64,000 nucleotides of DNA, from positions 35,225,965-35,289,964 of the forward strand of contig CM026557.1 of the NCBI GenBank assembly GCA_015143295.1, written 5' to 3'. Of this stretch, positions 1 to 12,000 are shown piece by piece (the stretch's first letter is position 1; every line of letters begins with the position of its first letter). Both the position numbers and the translations under genes were made by a program. This DNA is from Tetracentron sinense (Eukaryota > Streptophyta > Magnoliopsida > Trochodendrales > Trochodendraceae). The notes under the pieces are model-generated. The model was given only the letters and a program-made list of their open reading frames with translations, was not told where the DNA came from and did no database searches.

Positions 1-755
1 GCTTTAAATGGTTCTCTTCTTTATACTGTAGAATACCGCTGAACATGATTTCCTAGTTTGGGATAATCTATGCATGGTAAACTCATTAGGAATCTACCTG
101 CATGCTGTTTGATTCACTTTGGAATTAAATCATTTACGTCGTCAGTGAGATAAATTATTAATTTGTTTACTAGTATACTGGCATTTATTTTATTATCAAT
201 AGACGGTAAAGTTGTTTTCATTGACATGGATTAATGTTCCTAAACAAATTCAGCTATTTAATTTACAGTAGCATAGGATGTATAAACACTTCACATTTAA
301 AGTGCTGGAAGCAGGAATTTGGAACAAAGTCAGTCATGCAGAGTAAGAGTGGAACAAGATCTCTTGTTTTTGCATGATCATGGCCACCAAATATCTGGGC
401 TAAGGTTCTTATTAAAGATATTGTCAGTTTTTGTTTTACTTAAATCCCCAATTTATTTAGTCTGTTTATGAGCTTTCCATACTTGTTCATAATTCTTATA
501 TTAGTAAATTATAGTCGTTTTCATTGACATGGATGCAAAATCAAGAGTTGGAACATGCAAGACCACTTTAGTGAAGTGGCTCACAAATTAATTGATGTTT
601 CCTCAACTTGAATCATAAGATAGAATCTTCGAGGTTTATACATGGGAATCCTAAAAACATAGTCCCATAAGAACTGATAATTTATATATGCAAAGAATTA
701 CGATATTGCTTAAAATCAAATAGGCCTAGGGAGAATAGAAATGGATCAGGTCTTC
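1..755. other. Non-coding AT-rich flank
   Basis: No gene or element recognised. One short direct repeat (gttttcattgacatggat) occurs near 213 and 507. Confidence 0.6.
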
Positions 756-763
756 AAAACAGG

Positions 764-1387
764 CAGGGGCGGAGCCAGGGGGGGCGCGGGGAGGGGCCAT
801 GGCCCCCCCAAATATTTTGCAATTCCTATTTTTAGTAGTATTAAATAGTGGGTCCCCTAATTTTTTAAATTTTTTTAGTATAGCTGGCCCCCCCAAATGT
901 TTTTGTCTTATATACACAGTGGCCCCCCCAATTTTTTTTCCTATATGTAGTGCCCCCCAATGGAGTCCGGTGATGGCCTTGAGGTTGCCACATGTCCCTA
1001 TTGACACCCATTAATTATGGTTAAAATCACCATAGTTCACCAACTTATCCTTGGTTTTTTTTTAAAAGATTGAAAATTTTTTAACCTTAGGAGTTAGTTC
1101 ACCACGGTTCACCTACTTAACCTTAGAAAAAAAAAATTTGATATCATTTTTAAAAATCAAGGATAGGTGGGTGAATCTTAATTACACTTAAGTGGTATCA
1201 ATAAGCATATGTGGCGACCTCAAGGGCATAATTGGGACAAAATTTTCTTTTAAAAAAGGAAATTACCCAAAAAAAAATTTCTTGGGGGCTACGCCCCGAA
1301 CCCCCAAGCTCCATACCCACAAATTCATTAAATTTTTTATACATATATTTTGGCCCCCCCAACGAAAATTTCCTGGCTCCGCTCCTG
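764..1387. mobile_element. Non-autonomous hAT-type element (MITE)
   Basis: The terminal inverted repeats are CAGGGGCGGAGCCAGG on the left and, reversed, CAGGAGCGGAGCCAGG on the right, differing at one position of 16. Both sides carry the same 8 bp target duplication AAAACAGG (756-763 and 1388-1395), the hAT length. The element is 624 bp and encodes no transposase. Runs of C/G near both ends look like decayed subterminal repeats. Confidence 0.88.
972..1232. repeat. Inverted repeat nested inside the hAT element
   Basis: GATGGCCTTGAGGTTGCCAC near 972 has an imperfect reverse copy at about 1206-1230 (gtggcgacctcaagggcat). The arms extend for about 50 bp with lower identity. It may be a second MITE inside the hAT element or its original fold-back interior. 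Similar 'cacgtgtccctattaacac' sequence near 3530 suggests a dispersed family. Confidence 0.6.
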
Positions 1388-1649
1388 AAAACAGGTGTAT
1401 AACTCGAAATATTAGAAACAAAAGAATTTGTTCCACTGAATTATGACTTAGCAGCAAATCTGTAGAAGTGACATTCACCAGATGAGCATGGACGACAATG
1501 TTCACTCAGCAGCAGGTTACCACACTACGGACGGTAGGCATACCCGATCACCTACAAAATTAAGGCAATATTATTTACAGCCACCATATATCCACATGGA
1601 TGTTCTGGTTGGATTTGATTATACCCCAATAATTAAAATTAAAGAACCA

Positions 1650-1854
1650 TTTTTTTTGAAACTCGGTTGTCCTAAACCCTTTGGGTCAGGACTAATCCTC
1701 GAGGGTGCGACGTGAGCCCGCAACCTGCCGCACCAGATAAGTCCGGGTAAACCAGTGCGAGCTGGCCGGCCCCAAAGGGGGAGTGAGAAATGGAACCCAT
1801 GAACTCCCACTTGGGGAAAGGCCTAGGAACCACTGGTCCACCCCTTTGGGGTTC
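1650..1854 (-). mobile_element. tRNA-derived SINE
   Basis: Read on the minus strand it starts with a box A-like TGGACCAGTGGTTCC, has a box B-like GGGTTCCATTTC about 40 bp later, and ends in a short poly(A) (T run at 1650-1657). It is flanked by near-identical 9 bp repeats, AAGAACCAT (1642-1650) and AAGAACTAT (1855-1863). The 3' body (GCGGGCTCACGTCGCACCC) resembles the Au-like plant SINE type. Confidence 0.8.
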
Positions 1855-1863
1855 AAGAACTAT

Positions 1864-3031
1864 GCACCCTTCATTGGACAATAAAACAATTAACTTATTA
1901 GCAAAAAATCAGAAAGGAAGAAAACTCAACACATTGGGTTAGACGAAACCATATAGAGTACTTGTATAAATCTTGCAACTCGATATATAGTGCAGAAAAT
2001 CTTTTCTTGTATGCATATCACCAATAAAAAAATGAATTTTAATAAAATTAATTTAAATTTAAATAATAATTACTCAAACTGATTAATGATAATAAGGTGA
2101 AATAACATCAAAATCACCTAAAATGAGGAATTTCCAAATTATATTCAAACCGCAGGCACTAAATTTCATGAAGCAATTTCAGATTTCTATGACCATACCA
2201 ATTAGACAGGAAAAATATAGAAAAGCATAATTAAAAAATCACAAAAAATATTGGTAAATAAAAAAAAAATTTAACATGCTAAGCTTATGAAAAAAAGGAA
2301 ATCTAACAAATTTTATCAGAGAGAGCTTCTTGCCTTCTTGTGACAGTGATAAGGACTGTGTTGGTTGACAATAAAGCTTGGTTGGAAGTATAGAATAAAA
2401 ATGAGAAATGAGTGAATGTGTGAAGAAAGGGTTCCACTTTCATGGGAGCAAGAAACACTGACTGGCTTGAGCTCGTATCTCTAACACTAGTCCAGCCACC
2501 GCTAACCAACACTAACTGGGGTTGGCGTCGAACAACAAAACGATACCTAACAGAGAGGCTTAAGAGAGGGAAGGGAGAGAGACTACCCAAGAAGGAGGAG
2601 AGATAGATGTATTGGTTGCAGACGTTTTGGTTTCTTGAGGAATAGCAGTATTGTAGACATTTGGATTAAGGAGAAATGTTTTGGAAGATGAACGGGTTAG
2701 AGAAAAAAAGGTCTGGGATTGGATGGGAAGATGGAGGGATAGAAATGTGGCTTAAGTGGTAATCCTTGAAGTAGTCATCCACATGGGAAGGCAAAGGATT
2801 AAGGGAGATTAAGTAGGGGTAGGGAGGAAATAACTTTGGTTGGGAGGCAGAAAGACTAAGGAGAGGGGGTAATTAATGTGGGTGTGGAGTGACATAGATT
2901 AATGGGTAGGAGAGATTAATGTGGGGGACCAATCAGAGAGAGAGAAAGACGAACACATGGCAGAAATAGGGAGCTCAAATGGAGGATTTTGGAGAAGCCA
3001 CGTGGAGACCAACCGGGTTATAGTAGTAGTA
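1864..3031. other. Non-coding, no element recognised
   Basis: AT-rich up to about 2300, then purine-rich (GA-biased) to about 3000. No supported reading frame. Confidence 0.5.
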
Positions 3032-4398
3032 CTAGTAAGAAACCCGTAGCGATGCACGGAAATAAGAGGAAACGATTAATAAGATGAAAGAATAAAAATT
3101 AAAATAATCGCTAATGTAATTCATGAATTATAATAAATGGGGAATGTGTAGTGATTGACTGTGATCTCAACAAATTGATTAGTAAGAAGCCTACATTTGG
3201 GTCTAGCATTTCTCAATTAAATTTTCAGACACCTCTTCACTTAACCTTCACTATTATTTTCGGAAATTAGAATAAAAGTGTGGTTAATTGCCAAAAAAAG
3301 AGTCCAGGTTTTTCCTAAAAAAGACCCCGCCAAAATTTTCACTCCATAAGGCTTTTAGTTTTATCATCAGCCTAATAAGAAGCCTGTGCATTAAATAGGA
3401 AAAGAATTGAATTAAAAAATTCAGTAAAACAAGAATTATGCATCATGATTTGTAAAATTATTAATTGTAACAAAATTAGGACATTGATTAGCCCAACACA
3501 CATTTGACCATGTAGTCAAAAGTCGTGTCCACGTGTCCCTATTAACACTTTTTTAACTATGGCTAAGCTTAAGAAAAATAAGGTTAGTAATTTATTGAAA
3601 AAATCAAGGTAATATTGCTTAACCTTAGGAGTGAGTGAATCTTAACCACCAGAGGCGATCTGGTTAGATATTTCTATCAACATAAAATATTGTCAGATTT
3701 AAGTGGAGAAACCCAATGAAACTGTGGCTATTTCCAAGGCATAAAATTTAGAAAAATTACAACAACGCAAATTTCATTATATATAAAAAAGGGATACACA
3801 TATCTCATCATCTCTAACGGAATAGGATTAGGGCGAGTTCTAACTACAGAACTATAACACATGTATAAAACTTTCTTATTAAATAATTTGCATGTATGCA
3901 TTCCTTCCTGCTTACGTCGTTTGTGTGTTTTTAAGGGTCTATTACAATAAAATAAACCCTCCCTACAACAACTATTACAATACAATATATGGCTATTGGA
4001 AAGAGTTTGAAGTGGGTATCAATATAGTCTATCCAAATCGCAGTCTCCCATTCCGACAGTTATCCACTAAGGATAAAAGGATGTGAAAGCCCGTGCTTAG
4101 AGACAATGATATCCAGGTAGGGCGCAAAATTCATCGACTTGGATGGACCTGTGTTGTCCTTTGACTTGATATCAAACGCCCAGAAGATGACGTCTCTCCT
4201 CCTCTCCCTTCCCATATCGTCTCTAGCTTTTCTTCTCTTCCCATTATCCCATATCATCTCTCCTCCTAAAGTTTGAGATATATGGAGGATGGGTTGTACA
4301 AAATTTTAAAGGGGGAGACGGTTGGTATTTAAAGAGGCAATAGGCACGTCCAATGGTATTTAAAACACTTTAACTGTGTTTTATAGTAGTAGTATAGA
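3032..4398 (-). mobile_element. Non-autonomous Helitron
   Basis: On the minus strand the 5' end is A|TCTATACTACTACTATA. The 3' end has a hairpin CCGTGCATCGCTACGG, a short spacer and CTAG|T. Insertion between A and T, a TC start, and a 3' hairpin followed by CTAG are Helitron hallmarks. Both ends match those of the Helitron at 44971-53768, so they belong to one family. 1367 bp, with no Rep/helicase coding and no gene fragment recognised. Confidence 0.82.
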
Positions 4399-4729
4399 TT
4401 TTTTAACATAATTACATGTGATCGCAAAAATGAAAAGAAAAAAAGGCAACATGTCTATAAAAATAATTAAAATATTATGTATAATCTTTTATTCAAGAAA
4501 AGTATATAAATTTTTAATAATGAAAATTTTACTATATATATATCAATGACCGACCTACTATGTGTAGTAATTAGTGGTTGGCAATGGGGAGTGGAACTAT
4601 CTGTATGGTCTATTAGGTGGAAAGTTTGTTATGAACATCAAATTAAAAGAAGGTGATTGCAAGGCTTGGATACAATATTAGAGAAGATGTTTCATGTTTC
4701 ATATGGAACCGCTCAACTGATATTATATT

Positions 4730-4733
<4 letters not shown>

Positions 4734-4789
<56 letters not shown>
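4734..4789. repeat. (AT)n microsatellite
   Basis: About 28 AT units, lying at the 3' end of the minus-strand SINE at 4790-4958 and possibly grown from its tail. Confidence 0.95.
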
Positions 4790-4793
<4 letters not shown>

Positions 4794-4958
4794 TATAGAG
4801 ACACGCAGTTAGGCCGCAATCCCGGTTAGTAGTTAATATATGTTTTAAGTTAAGGGCGGGTGTAGAGTACAACACTCTCACTCTCTCAGGAATGGATCTC
4901 GGAACCTCCCTCCTAAGGAGAGGATACACCTACCACTGGACTATTCCTAGGGCGTGTG
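4790..4958 (-). mobile_element. tRNA-derived SINE with (AT)n tail
   Basis: On the minus strand: box A-like TAGTCCAGTGGTAGG, then box B-like GGTTCCGAGATCC, a body, and an (AT)n run instead of poly(A). The other side of the insertion also begins with a short atatatat stretch, so a duplicated AT target is possible. Confidence 0.7.
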
Positions 4959-4959
4959 A

Positions 4960-5880
4960 TATATATATCCCATATGAAGGAAGGTATACTGAACAAACAT
5001 AATAAAACATATGATACTATATTTTCTTTGTTTTATCGAACTAACGAACTGCTCAACATCATTACTTGATGAGAGGGCTTCATTTACAATTCTTCTATTA
5101 TGAATGAGATGTGATAAAGATTTAAAAATCTATACATAGAAATGGTGGAAGCATCCTAACAACATACTCTCATCAAGATTGTGATAGGTATGCTAGTGTT
5201 TGCTCCTTATTTTATGAAAGTTTTGTGATTTAGTCCGAAAAGATTTTAGATAGTCTCCTAGAGATGTGGCTAGAGGGATAGATACCACACTAAACTTGTA
5301 CCGGAAAAAGTTTTAAAAGACAATAAAGAAAAAAGTAAAATTAAAAATAAAAATAAAAGTATAATAAGACATGTGCTAGCCCTAGGCATTCCCTACACGC
5401 AGGCAACAACAATTGATACTAATATTACAGTGACTTGAACATACCAAAGATGGAACTACAAACCAAAAAAAAAAAAAAAGTGAAAAAAGAATGTGATCAT
5501 CATCGCCGAGGTAGGAGCGTGATTTTCCTTGAGCACTCCCTTGGGTTATTTCTGTTACCGGATGTTACTATGAAAGATGAAGGACCACGAAATCATCTCT
5601 CAGGTTGATGTGAGAGAAACAAAAAACTTGAATGAAGAATCTCTTCCAAAAAAAAGTACCATTTTGAAGGCTCTTTGCAACTTGAATGTTCATCAATCTC
5701 CTCACTGATGTCTTGTTTCCCACACTGAGAATTGAATCCAAAAATGCAAGATTTGCAAATAGTGTATTAGAGAGGCACCGGTGATGCTAAAAAGGCTCCA
5801 GATTGAGGATGATTTATACAGAGATAGATATGTAGAAGAGTTTAGGAGATGATGAAGTGAGAGAAAAAGAGAATTCAAAG
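4960..5880. other. Non-coding, no element recognised
   Basis: Contains an A run near 5466-5480. Frames are short and unsupported. Confidence 0.5.
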
Positions 5881-6351
5881 GGTTATAACCATTTGGATTG
5901 AGATAAATGTGTGTAAAAATAATTAAAAACACATTAAATGTTAGAAGACCAAATGAAATATGGGAGAGTGAGAAACGTATGGGATGATCAACAACTTATG
6001 GGAATAAAATCCCAAATCTCATTAAATGATAAAGAAACTAAATTGTAATGATAGTCGGGGTAACCTTTAAGCACTACTATCCTCTTTAATAGGGATTGAA
6101 AAGGTATTTGACAAAAAAAAAATTTGTAACCATTTGCACTGGGATAAATATGTGTAAAAATAATTTAAAAACCATTAAATGGTTGAGGACCCAATGAAAT
6201 ATGGGAGAGTGAAAAATGTATGGAAGGAGAAACTTATGAGAATAAAATCCCAACTCTTTAAATGATAGAAAAACTAAATTGAAATAATTGAGAAGGTAAC
6301 GTTTCAGCACTACTCTCCTCTTTAAATGGCATTGAAAAAGCATTTGTCAAT
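5881..6351. repeat. Two-copy tandem duplication, about 230 bp unit
   Basis: 5881-6111 and 6122-6351 align along their length (offset 241), for example aaccattt...gataaat.tgtgtaaaaat, aatgaaatatgggagagtg and gcactact.tcctcttta. An A-rich spacer joins them. Divergence is clearly visible, so the duplication is not recent. Confidence 0.85.
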
Positions 6352-7148
6352 GAGGAGATGAATGAGAAGAGAGTTTTAAGGGAGAGAATTTATCGTCACA
6401 CATGGCAAAACTTGGAGAGAAGTTTTTTGCCACATGACATCAATTTAGGAGAAAAATAAAGAGTTTTGAATGTGTCCACGTAGACATACTGTGTTTGTGT
6501 TTTAGTATAGTATTTGTGTTTTAGTATAGTAGATGGATAGATATAGTAGATAGATATGAGAATGCTCACCACACAAGGACGAGGGCAGAAAGAACAAGTA
6601 GTTTTTGTCAACGAGCAAAAGCCTAAAGATTTACTCCCTTGAGCAAGTCTAATTCTCTACAAGCACCATACCCAACAAGTAGTTTTTGTCATTTCATTTC
6701 GTTAACAGAAAGAACAACAAAAAAAAAGGGATTTATTTGCTGTTCTAAAATAGTTTTACAACACGTAAAACGGCACAAAATTTTCACTTATTTTATGTTG
6801 TTTGGTTGCATCCTCAAAAAATTGTTTTATTTTACTTATTTTTATTTCAATTAAAAGAAAATAAAAAAATAATATGTAAAGAGTAGTAATTTTGTTATAT
6901 TTAAATAAAGGGGAAAGATTGTTTACCCGTGCATTCCACTGGCAGAACACACACACGACTCCCCAACTCACCACGTGTCCCTTTTAACCCTCCTCCTTGT
7001 GGAACGCACACTAAAGAATTACCCCTTAAATAAATATGTAATAACATTTTTATTAGCTCCCTACTTTGAATGACCCCCCTAAATATGATATTTTAAAAAA
7101 ACCATATTTTTGTTAACTATCTGGTTTAACAATTATCACTCTTTAAAA

Positions 7149-7426
7149 CTAGCGGGTGGCACATGCATCACACGTGAGAGCAAGGGGAAGGAGTTAACCA
7201 CAATTAATAAGAGTTAAAATGGACACGTGTTAACCGGCAGGTGCGATTGAACTCTCCCCGAGTTCAATCACAATTGGCTGTGATTCTATTCTTTAAATAG
7301 ATAGATGAGCAAGGGGTAGTTTAAGAATTAAAGTAATACATTAAATCAAAGTTTTGTTTTATAAAAGGGTATGGGAATTTTGGAAAAATCAGGCTACGCC
7401 TGCCTCACGCATTATAATAGTAAAGA
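7149..7426 (-). mobile_element. Short Helitron-like element (278 bp)
   Basis: On the minus strand the 5' end is A|TCTTTACTATTATAATGCG. The 3' end holds CACGTGTGATGCATGTG, an imperfect hairpin, then CCACCCGCTAG|T. The ends fit Helitron rules, but the 5' terminus differs from the family at 3032 and 44971. It may be a different non-autonomous family. Confidence 0.65.
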
Positions 7427-7439
7427 TACATGTAAAGGG

Positions 7440-7830
7440 GTAATTTTTCTCATTTCAGGAAACACAGGTAAAGATTGAGTATTTTGTAATTTGGAAACTA
7501 AATGGTATATTTGTCATTTTAAAAAATACATGACAAATATATGATAAGAAGGATCTTTTGTAATTTTTAACAAAATATGTGAAGGGTATTTTTGTCACTT
7601 TAGAAAAATACAAATGAAAGCTGAGTATTTTGTCGTTTTAAAAAATACATGTAACAAAATATTTTTTGTCATCTAAAATATATTTAAAAGGCAGAATTTT
7701 TTCATTTTGAAAAGAACATGCCAAAAGGGATATTTTGCCATTTAAAAAAATGTATGTCAGAGCTATTTTCGTTATTTCAGGAAAAAATGTGTAATAAGAA
7801 ATAGCTTTATCATTTTAAAATGTGAGTTAA
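7440..7830. repeat. Degenerate tandem array around 'ttttgtcattttaaaaaatacatg'
   Basis: About 8 diverged copies of a 40-55 bp unit with a core like tattttgtcattttaaaaaa followed by tacatg. Non-coding. Confidence 0.75.
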
Positions 7831-7834
7831 GGTG

Positions 7835-7990
7835 TTTTTTTTTTTTTTGGTATGCTCTAATCAGTTATCTAACTATGTCGGGGGGGGTCAGCGGGGTTAG
7901 CAGTCATGGTGGGCGTCAACAGCCACACCAAAGACTCGAACACGAGTCTCCACCCCCCAAAGGGAGATACACTACCACTGGGACAAACCC
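7835..7990 (-). mobile_element. tRNA-derived SINE
   Basis: Minus strand: box A-like TTGTCCCAGTGGTAG, box B-like GTGTTCGAGTCTT, a body, and poly(A) (T run 7835-7848). Flanks AAGGTGTT (7829-7836) and ATGGTGTT (7991-7998) form a near-perfect 8 bp target duplication. The body shares a 'ctgctaaccccgctgac' type motif with the SINE at 4790. Confidence 0.78.
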
Positions 7991-7998
7991 ATGGTGTT

Positions 7999-9022
7999 AT
8001 TTAAAACAATATATGTGAAAATGGATACTTTTGTTATTTGTGAAAATATCTTTACAAAGCCGATGATTTCATAGAATACTTTTATGTAAATGCTTTACTT
8101 CCAAAATATTTTACATGCAACCATTCACAAAATATAACATTTTCCGCAGATTTTATACATTTTCCACTATATTACATCAAAACAAACAGGGCCTAGGCTC
8201 CGTTAGTTTGCACGTAAATGGTTTTACGACAAAAATAATTTGCAAAGGAAACGCTTTTACTGTAAAAGATGAATTTTTTTTCCCTAAGTTTTTGTTTTTT
8301 GGTTGCATTCTTGAAAATAAGGCAGAATTTTTTGTATAAAAAATAATTAAACCTAAAATAATCAAAACAATAACATGATTATGAATAAAGGTGTTGAAGC
8401 ATGCTTCGTGAACAGATAGGAGCATCTGATCAGTGCAGTCAACACAACGAACAAATTAGACTCACAGGCCAAGGGACTGAAGGTGGGTGGGGACGTGGTA
8501 CAGGACGAAGCATGTATAAAATAGAACGTCCATAAGATACCAGAGCCATCGCGTTGTTCATCTTTTCTGAATGTTCTGGCACTCTGCATGACCGGGAAGA
8601 ATGATACTTGCAGTGAATGGTTAGTGAAATGACTTCCTAATTCCCATCCGATTACATAGATAAGAAGCAAGGCTTCCAGGCCTCTAGGGTTCTCTTGGTT
8701 CATAAAGGAACTTGCTTGATCATATTTAAATCTTGATGTAGACAATAATTTATGAAAAAAATGTTCTCATAATCATCTGGAAATGCACTTTTTAGCATGC
8801 AAGCTGTAAAACAAATTTACCAAACTGATTGTTGCTCACTCAAGTTCTTTGATTCATTGCTTCTCTGTAGTATCTGAAACATCAGAACTAATACAAATCA
8901 AGACAAAAGGTCCACATTAAAATGTTATAATTGTAACAAAGGTTGGAGAAGAGCTACAATTTCAGAAATTATGTGTTTAAATTTATATAGAAACAACAAC
9001 TATAAAGAAATGCATGACCTGT
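7999..9022. other. TFCB 3' flank / probable 3' UTR
   Basis: Downstream of the TFCB stop on the minus strand. Near 8180-8215 two GGCC-type transposon ends lie head to head (caaacAGGGCC / GGCTCCGTTAGTTTG), suggesting abutting hAT-like fragments. No further coding exon recognised. A polyadenylation site cannot be fixed. Confidence 0.45.
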
Positions 9023-9070
9023 TCATATTTCGTCTTCCTCAAATGGATCCCGTTCCGGGTAGTCACCAAC
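9023..9070 (-). CDS. TFCB: TFCB last coding exon
   Basis: 48 bp encoding [15 protein letters not shown] and a TGA stop. The acidic DEI end resembles the EEY/EEI tails bound by CAP-Gly domains and is the usual end of plant TFCB. The acceptor is atcatacag. The 3' UTR continues to lower coordinates, and its end cannot be fixed. Confidence 0.93.
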   Translation of the reverse strand, partial: VGDYPERDPFEEDEI

Positions 9071-12000
9071 CTGTATGATTATTGATCTCAATCAACCTCC
9101 TAATTCATACAAGGAGCTGTATCAACATTACCAGATTCTGACCCAGTATTTTTTTTTTTTTTTAAATCAGTAATTATCAAATATATTAATAGATCAAAAG
9201 GAGAATAAGCAGTTTACAAAGATTTAAACTAAACAGAGAACGTAAGTAGACTAAATATAGAAGGAAAGCATGCCAAAAGAACATAATAGGCCCGTAGTAG
9301 GATATATCACTCAACTCCACCCCTAGTTGTGAATGCGTGCACCAATCCACAAACAATTGATGGATCTGAGCTATGATCCAAGATTTGGGAAAGGAGAAAT
9401 ATCAAAGATGCAACAATTCCTCTTTCTAGATGGACCGCGAGATAGCTTCATGCAAAATAGATCAGATTACTTCCTTAGTCCCCACCAGCGTTGTCAATTG
9501 TCAACCTAATAAGAAAATCAGAAATGAGAGGGGAGACCCAATCCACACTTAACCGAGACAAGAAGAAACCCCAGATCTCAAAGACAACCGGTCAATGCAA
9601 TAAGTGATCTGTCTCTTCCTCTAGTAGAAACAAGTAGCAACGATTTGCCATACTCCATCATCTACTCTCTAAGTGATCGGTCGTAAGAATTATTTAGAAC
9701 TGTGCACCAAAGGAAGAAAGATAAATTGGATGGTACGCTGGGGTAACAGACAATCTTATGTGGAAAAGAGGGCGAAAAACAAGGCCCAAAGACTAGGAAT
9801 AATCACATTGAAAATTGACAATTGTTGCTTCTAGACCAAATCATATCATCTCTAATCTGGTGACATGGTGGAAAGGAGTGCAGTCTAGAGTCTCTGTACA
9901 ACAAACGTTGCAGACCCTCCACTTCCGTAATCTAGAACACCAGACTATCTCCCTCCTCACTCTCTCTCGTAGCAATTAGCTACCATGGCCTCTTTGTTGA
10001 AGGCAAGGATGAAAATGTTCCTAAAATTATCCTTCAGCCTCGAGTTGCCGCACTAGGTATCTCTCCAAAATTGAATCTCAATACTACACCCCCACCTTAA
10101 ACCTAATGTGAGGATCTAGCAGTATGGCCACTGCCATGATACCTTTCCACAGACCCACCTCATGAGATCCTCTCACCCCCTTGGGCAACCAGCAAGAGCT
10201 TTCCTCATATTTAGCAATTATCACTTTCCTCCAAAGGCTCTCATGTTCTACCACAAATCTCATACTCATTTACCTAGTAGAGCTTTATTCACTTGACTCG
10301 GAGGAGCAAGGTCGAGGCCGCCTACCCTTGTTGGCTTACAGATTTGGTTCCACCCCACCAAATGATATATATTTTTTTTGTCTACTTTCTCATCCAAAGG
10401 AAATTCCGCTGCACTTGATCAAGGATCTTAGCTACAAATTTTGGTAAGGATAGAGTGGAAATAAGTGGGGAGCCTCCTAGGGGGTACTCTTGATGAGAGT
10501 CAATTTTCCTCCCTTGGATAGAAAATGTGACTTCTATCCTGCTAATTTAGAGAAAAATCTTTCAATCATTGGATTCCAAACTGCTCTAGATTTGAAAGAA
10601 GCCCCCAAGGGTAAGCCAAGATAACTAGAAGGAAGGGATCCCTTGCCAAATAATTTAGATTGGGGACCTCTCCAACTTTCACGATTTTGCTCTTGCTCAG
10701 ATTAACCCTGAGGCCAAAAACTGGCTCAAAACATTGCAAGATACACCTACGATTGACAAGCTGTCTACTAGAGGCTCCACAGAATACAAGCATATTATCT
10801 GCGAACTGAAGATGCAACATACTCAACTGTTTAGGGCCTAAGAGGAATCCTTTGAAGGCAACCCCATTCGCTCAAGACAACATTTGACTTAGAGCCTCCG
10901 ACACTATGATGAATAGTACCGGGGAGAGCGGATCCCCCTGCCTTAAATCCCTAGAATTCCTGAAGTATTCTTTGGATCTGCCGTTGAGGAGGATAGAGAA
11001 AGAGGCTGAGGATACACAAGCTAACATCCATTTTCTCCACTTGGGACCAAACCCCATTTCTTGAATCACATATTGTAAGAAGTCTCAGATAACATTGTCA
11101 TAGGCTTTTTTCATATCAATTTTACAAATGAGTCCTAGAATTTTTTACCTAAGATGCTTGTCCACGCATTCGTTAGCGATGAGGATGCCATCTAATATTT
11201 GTCTACCTCTCACAAAAACTCTCTGTTGTGAGGAAATAATTGATCCCAAAACATCTAATATCTGCTAACAGTACAATGGAGACCTGAACCTTTCCTTTTT
11301 CTTATAATTATAGTTTTAGGGTGACAATTTTAAGTTTGGCTCTAGTTCTTACTCGGTACTCAACTAACCTTACTTTGTTAAACATTTAACCATTTCTTTT
11401 CATGTTTCTAAGATTTATTTGCTGGCCATGTGGACGAGAAGAAGGGCGCTTGGAGTGCTGGCCTAGATCCTGATCAGGCGCTAGGGTCCTAGCCAGGCGA
11501 GTCAGTCACCTAGGCTGACACTTTGACTACACTAGTCAAAACTCTAGAGTGAATTTTTATATAGACAACGTCACCATATACGATCCTCACAATAGGCTAT
11601 CTCATCAGTAGAAGATGGACTATTCAATATATTTGCTTCATGTGTAGAAAGTAGAGCTAATCAGTCAATATTCTTCATTGTGGTTCTATTGGGAGTCTGA
11701 CACCTTTCCATGCTCAATGCGAAGTTCTTTGGGAAATCCCAATATCCTTCAAGGATATCATTTCTAGGTGGCCTCAAAATGTATACTGAAAGCAAGGCAA
11801 GGTTTGTAGAAAACCGTAAGGCAAATCAGTCAATTGTCAGAATCTCAGTTGTGGATCAATTGGGTTTTCCCTCGTAATTTTTGGGACTTCCAATCCTATT
11901 GGACCATGGTCGGGGAAATTCCTGGAGCCCAAGTATTTTGTTCTCTCCTCCCTAACATAGTAACAAAGTTCAAGTTCGGAATTATTCAGTAGGGTTAAGT

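Noticed and set aside
5360-6540. A further minus-strand Helitron ending near 5365 with a start near 6535
   Set aside because: The 5' end resembles TCTACTATACTAAAAC, but no convincing hairpin plus CTAG end was found.
7440-7830. CRISPR-like or satellite array
   Set aside because: Units are too diverged and AT-rich with no constant spacers; plain degenerate tandem repeat in a plant genome.
1672-7990. tRNA genes at the box A/box B signals
   Set aside because: Box spacing and sequence fit SINE heads; no cloverleaf acceptor pairing, and poly(A) or AT tails with target repeats follow.
8362-8745. 127-codon minus-strand reading frame
   Set aside because: No recognisable domain, odd composition, lies in the probable 3' UTR or flank of TFCB; likely chance.
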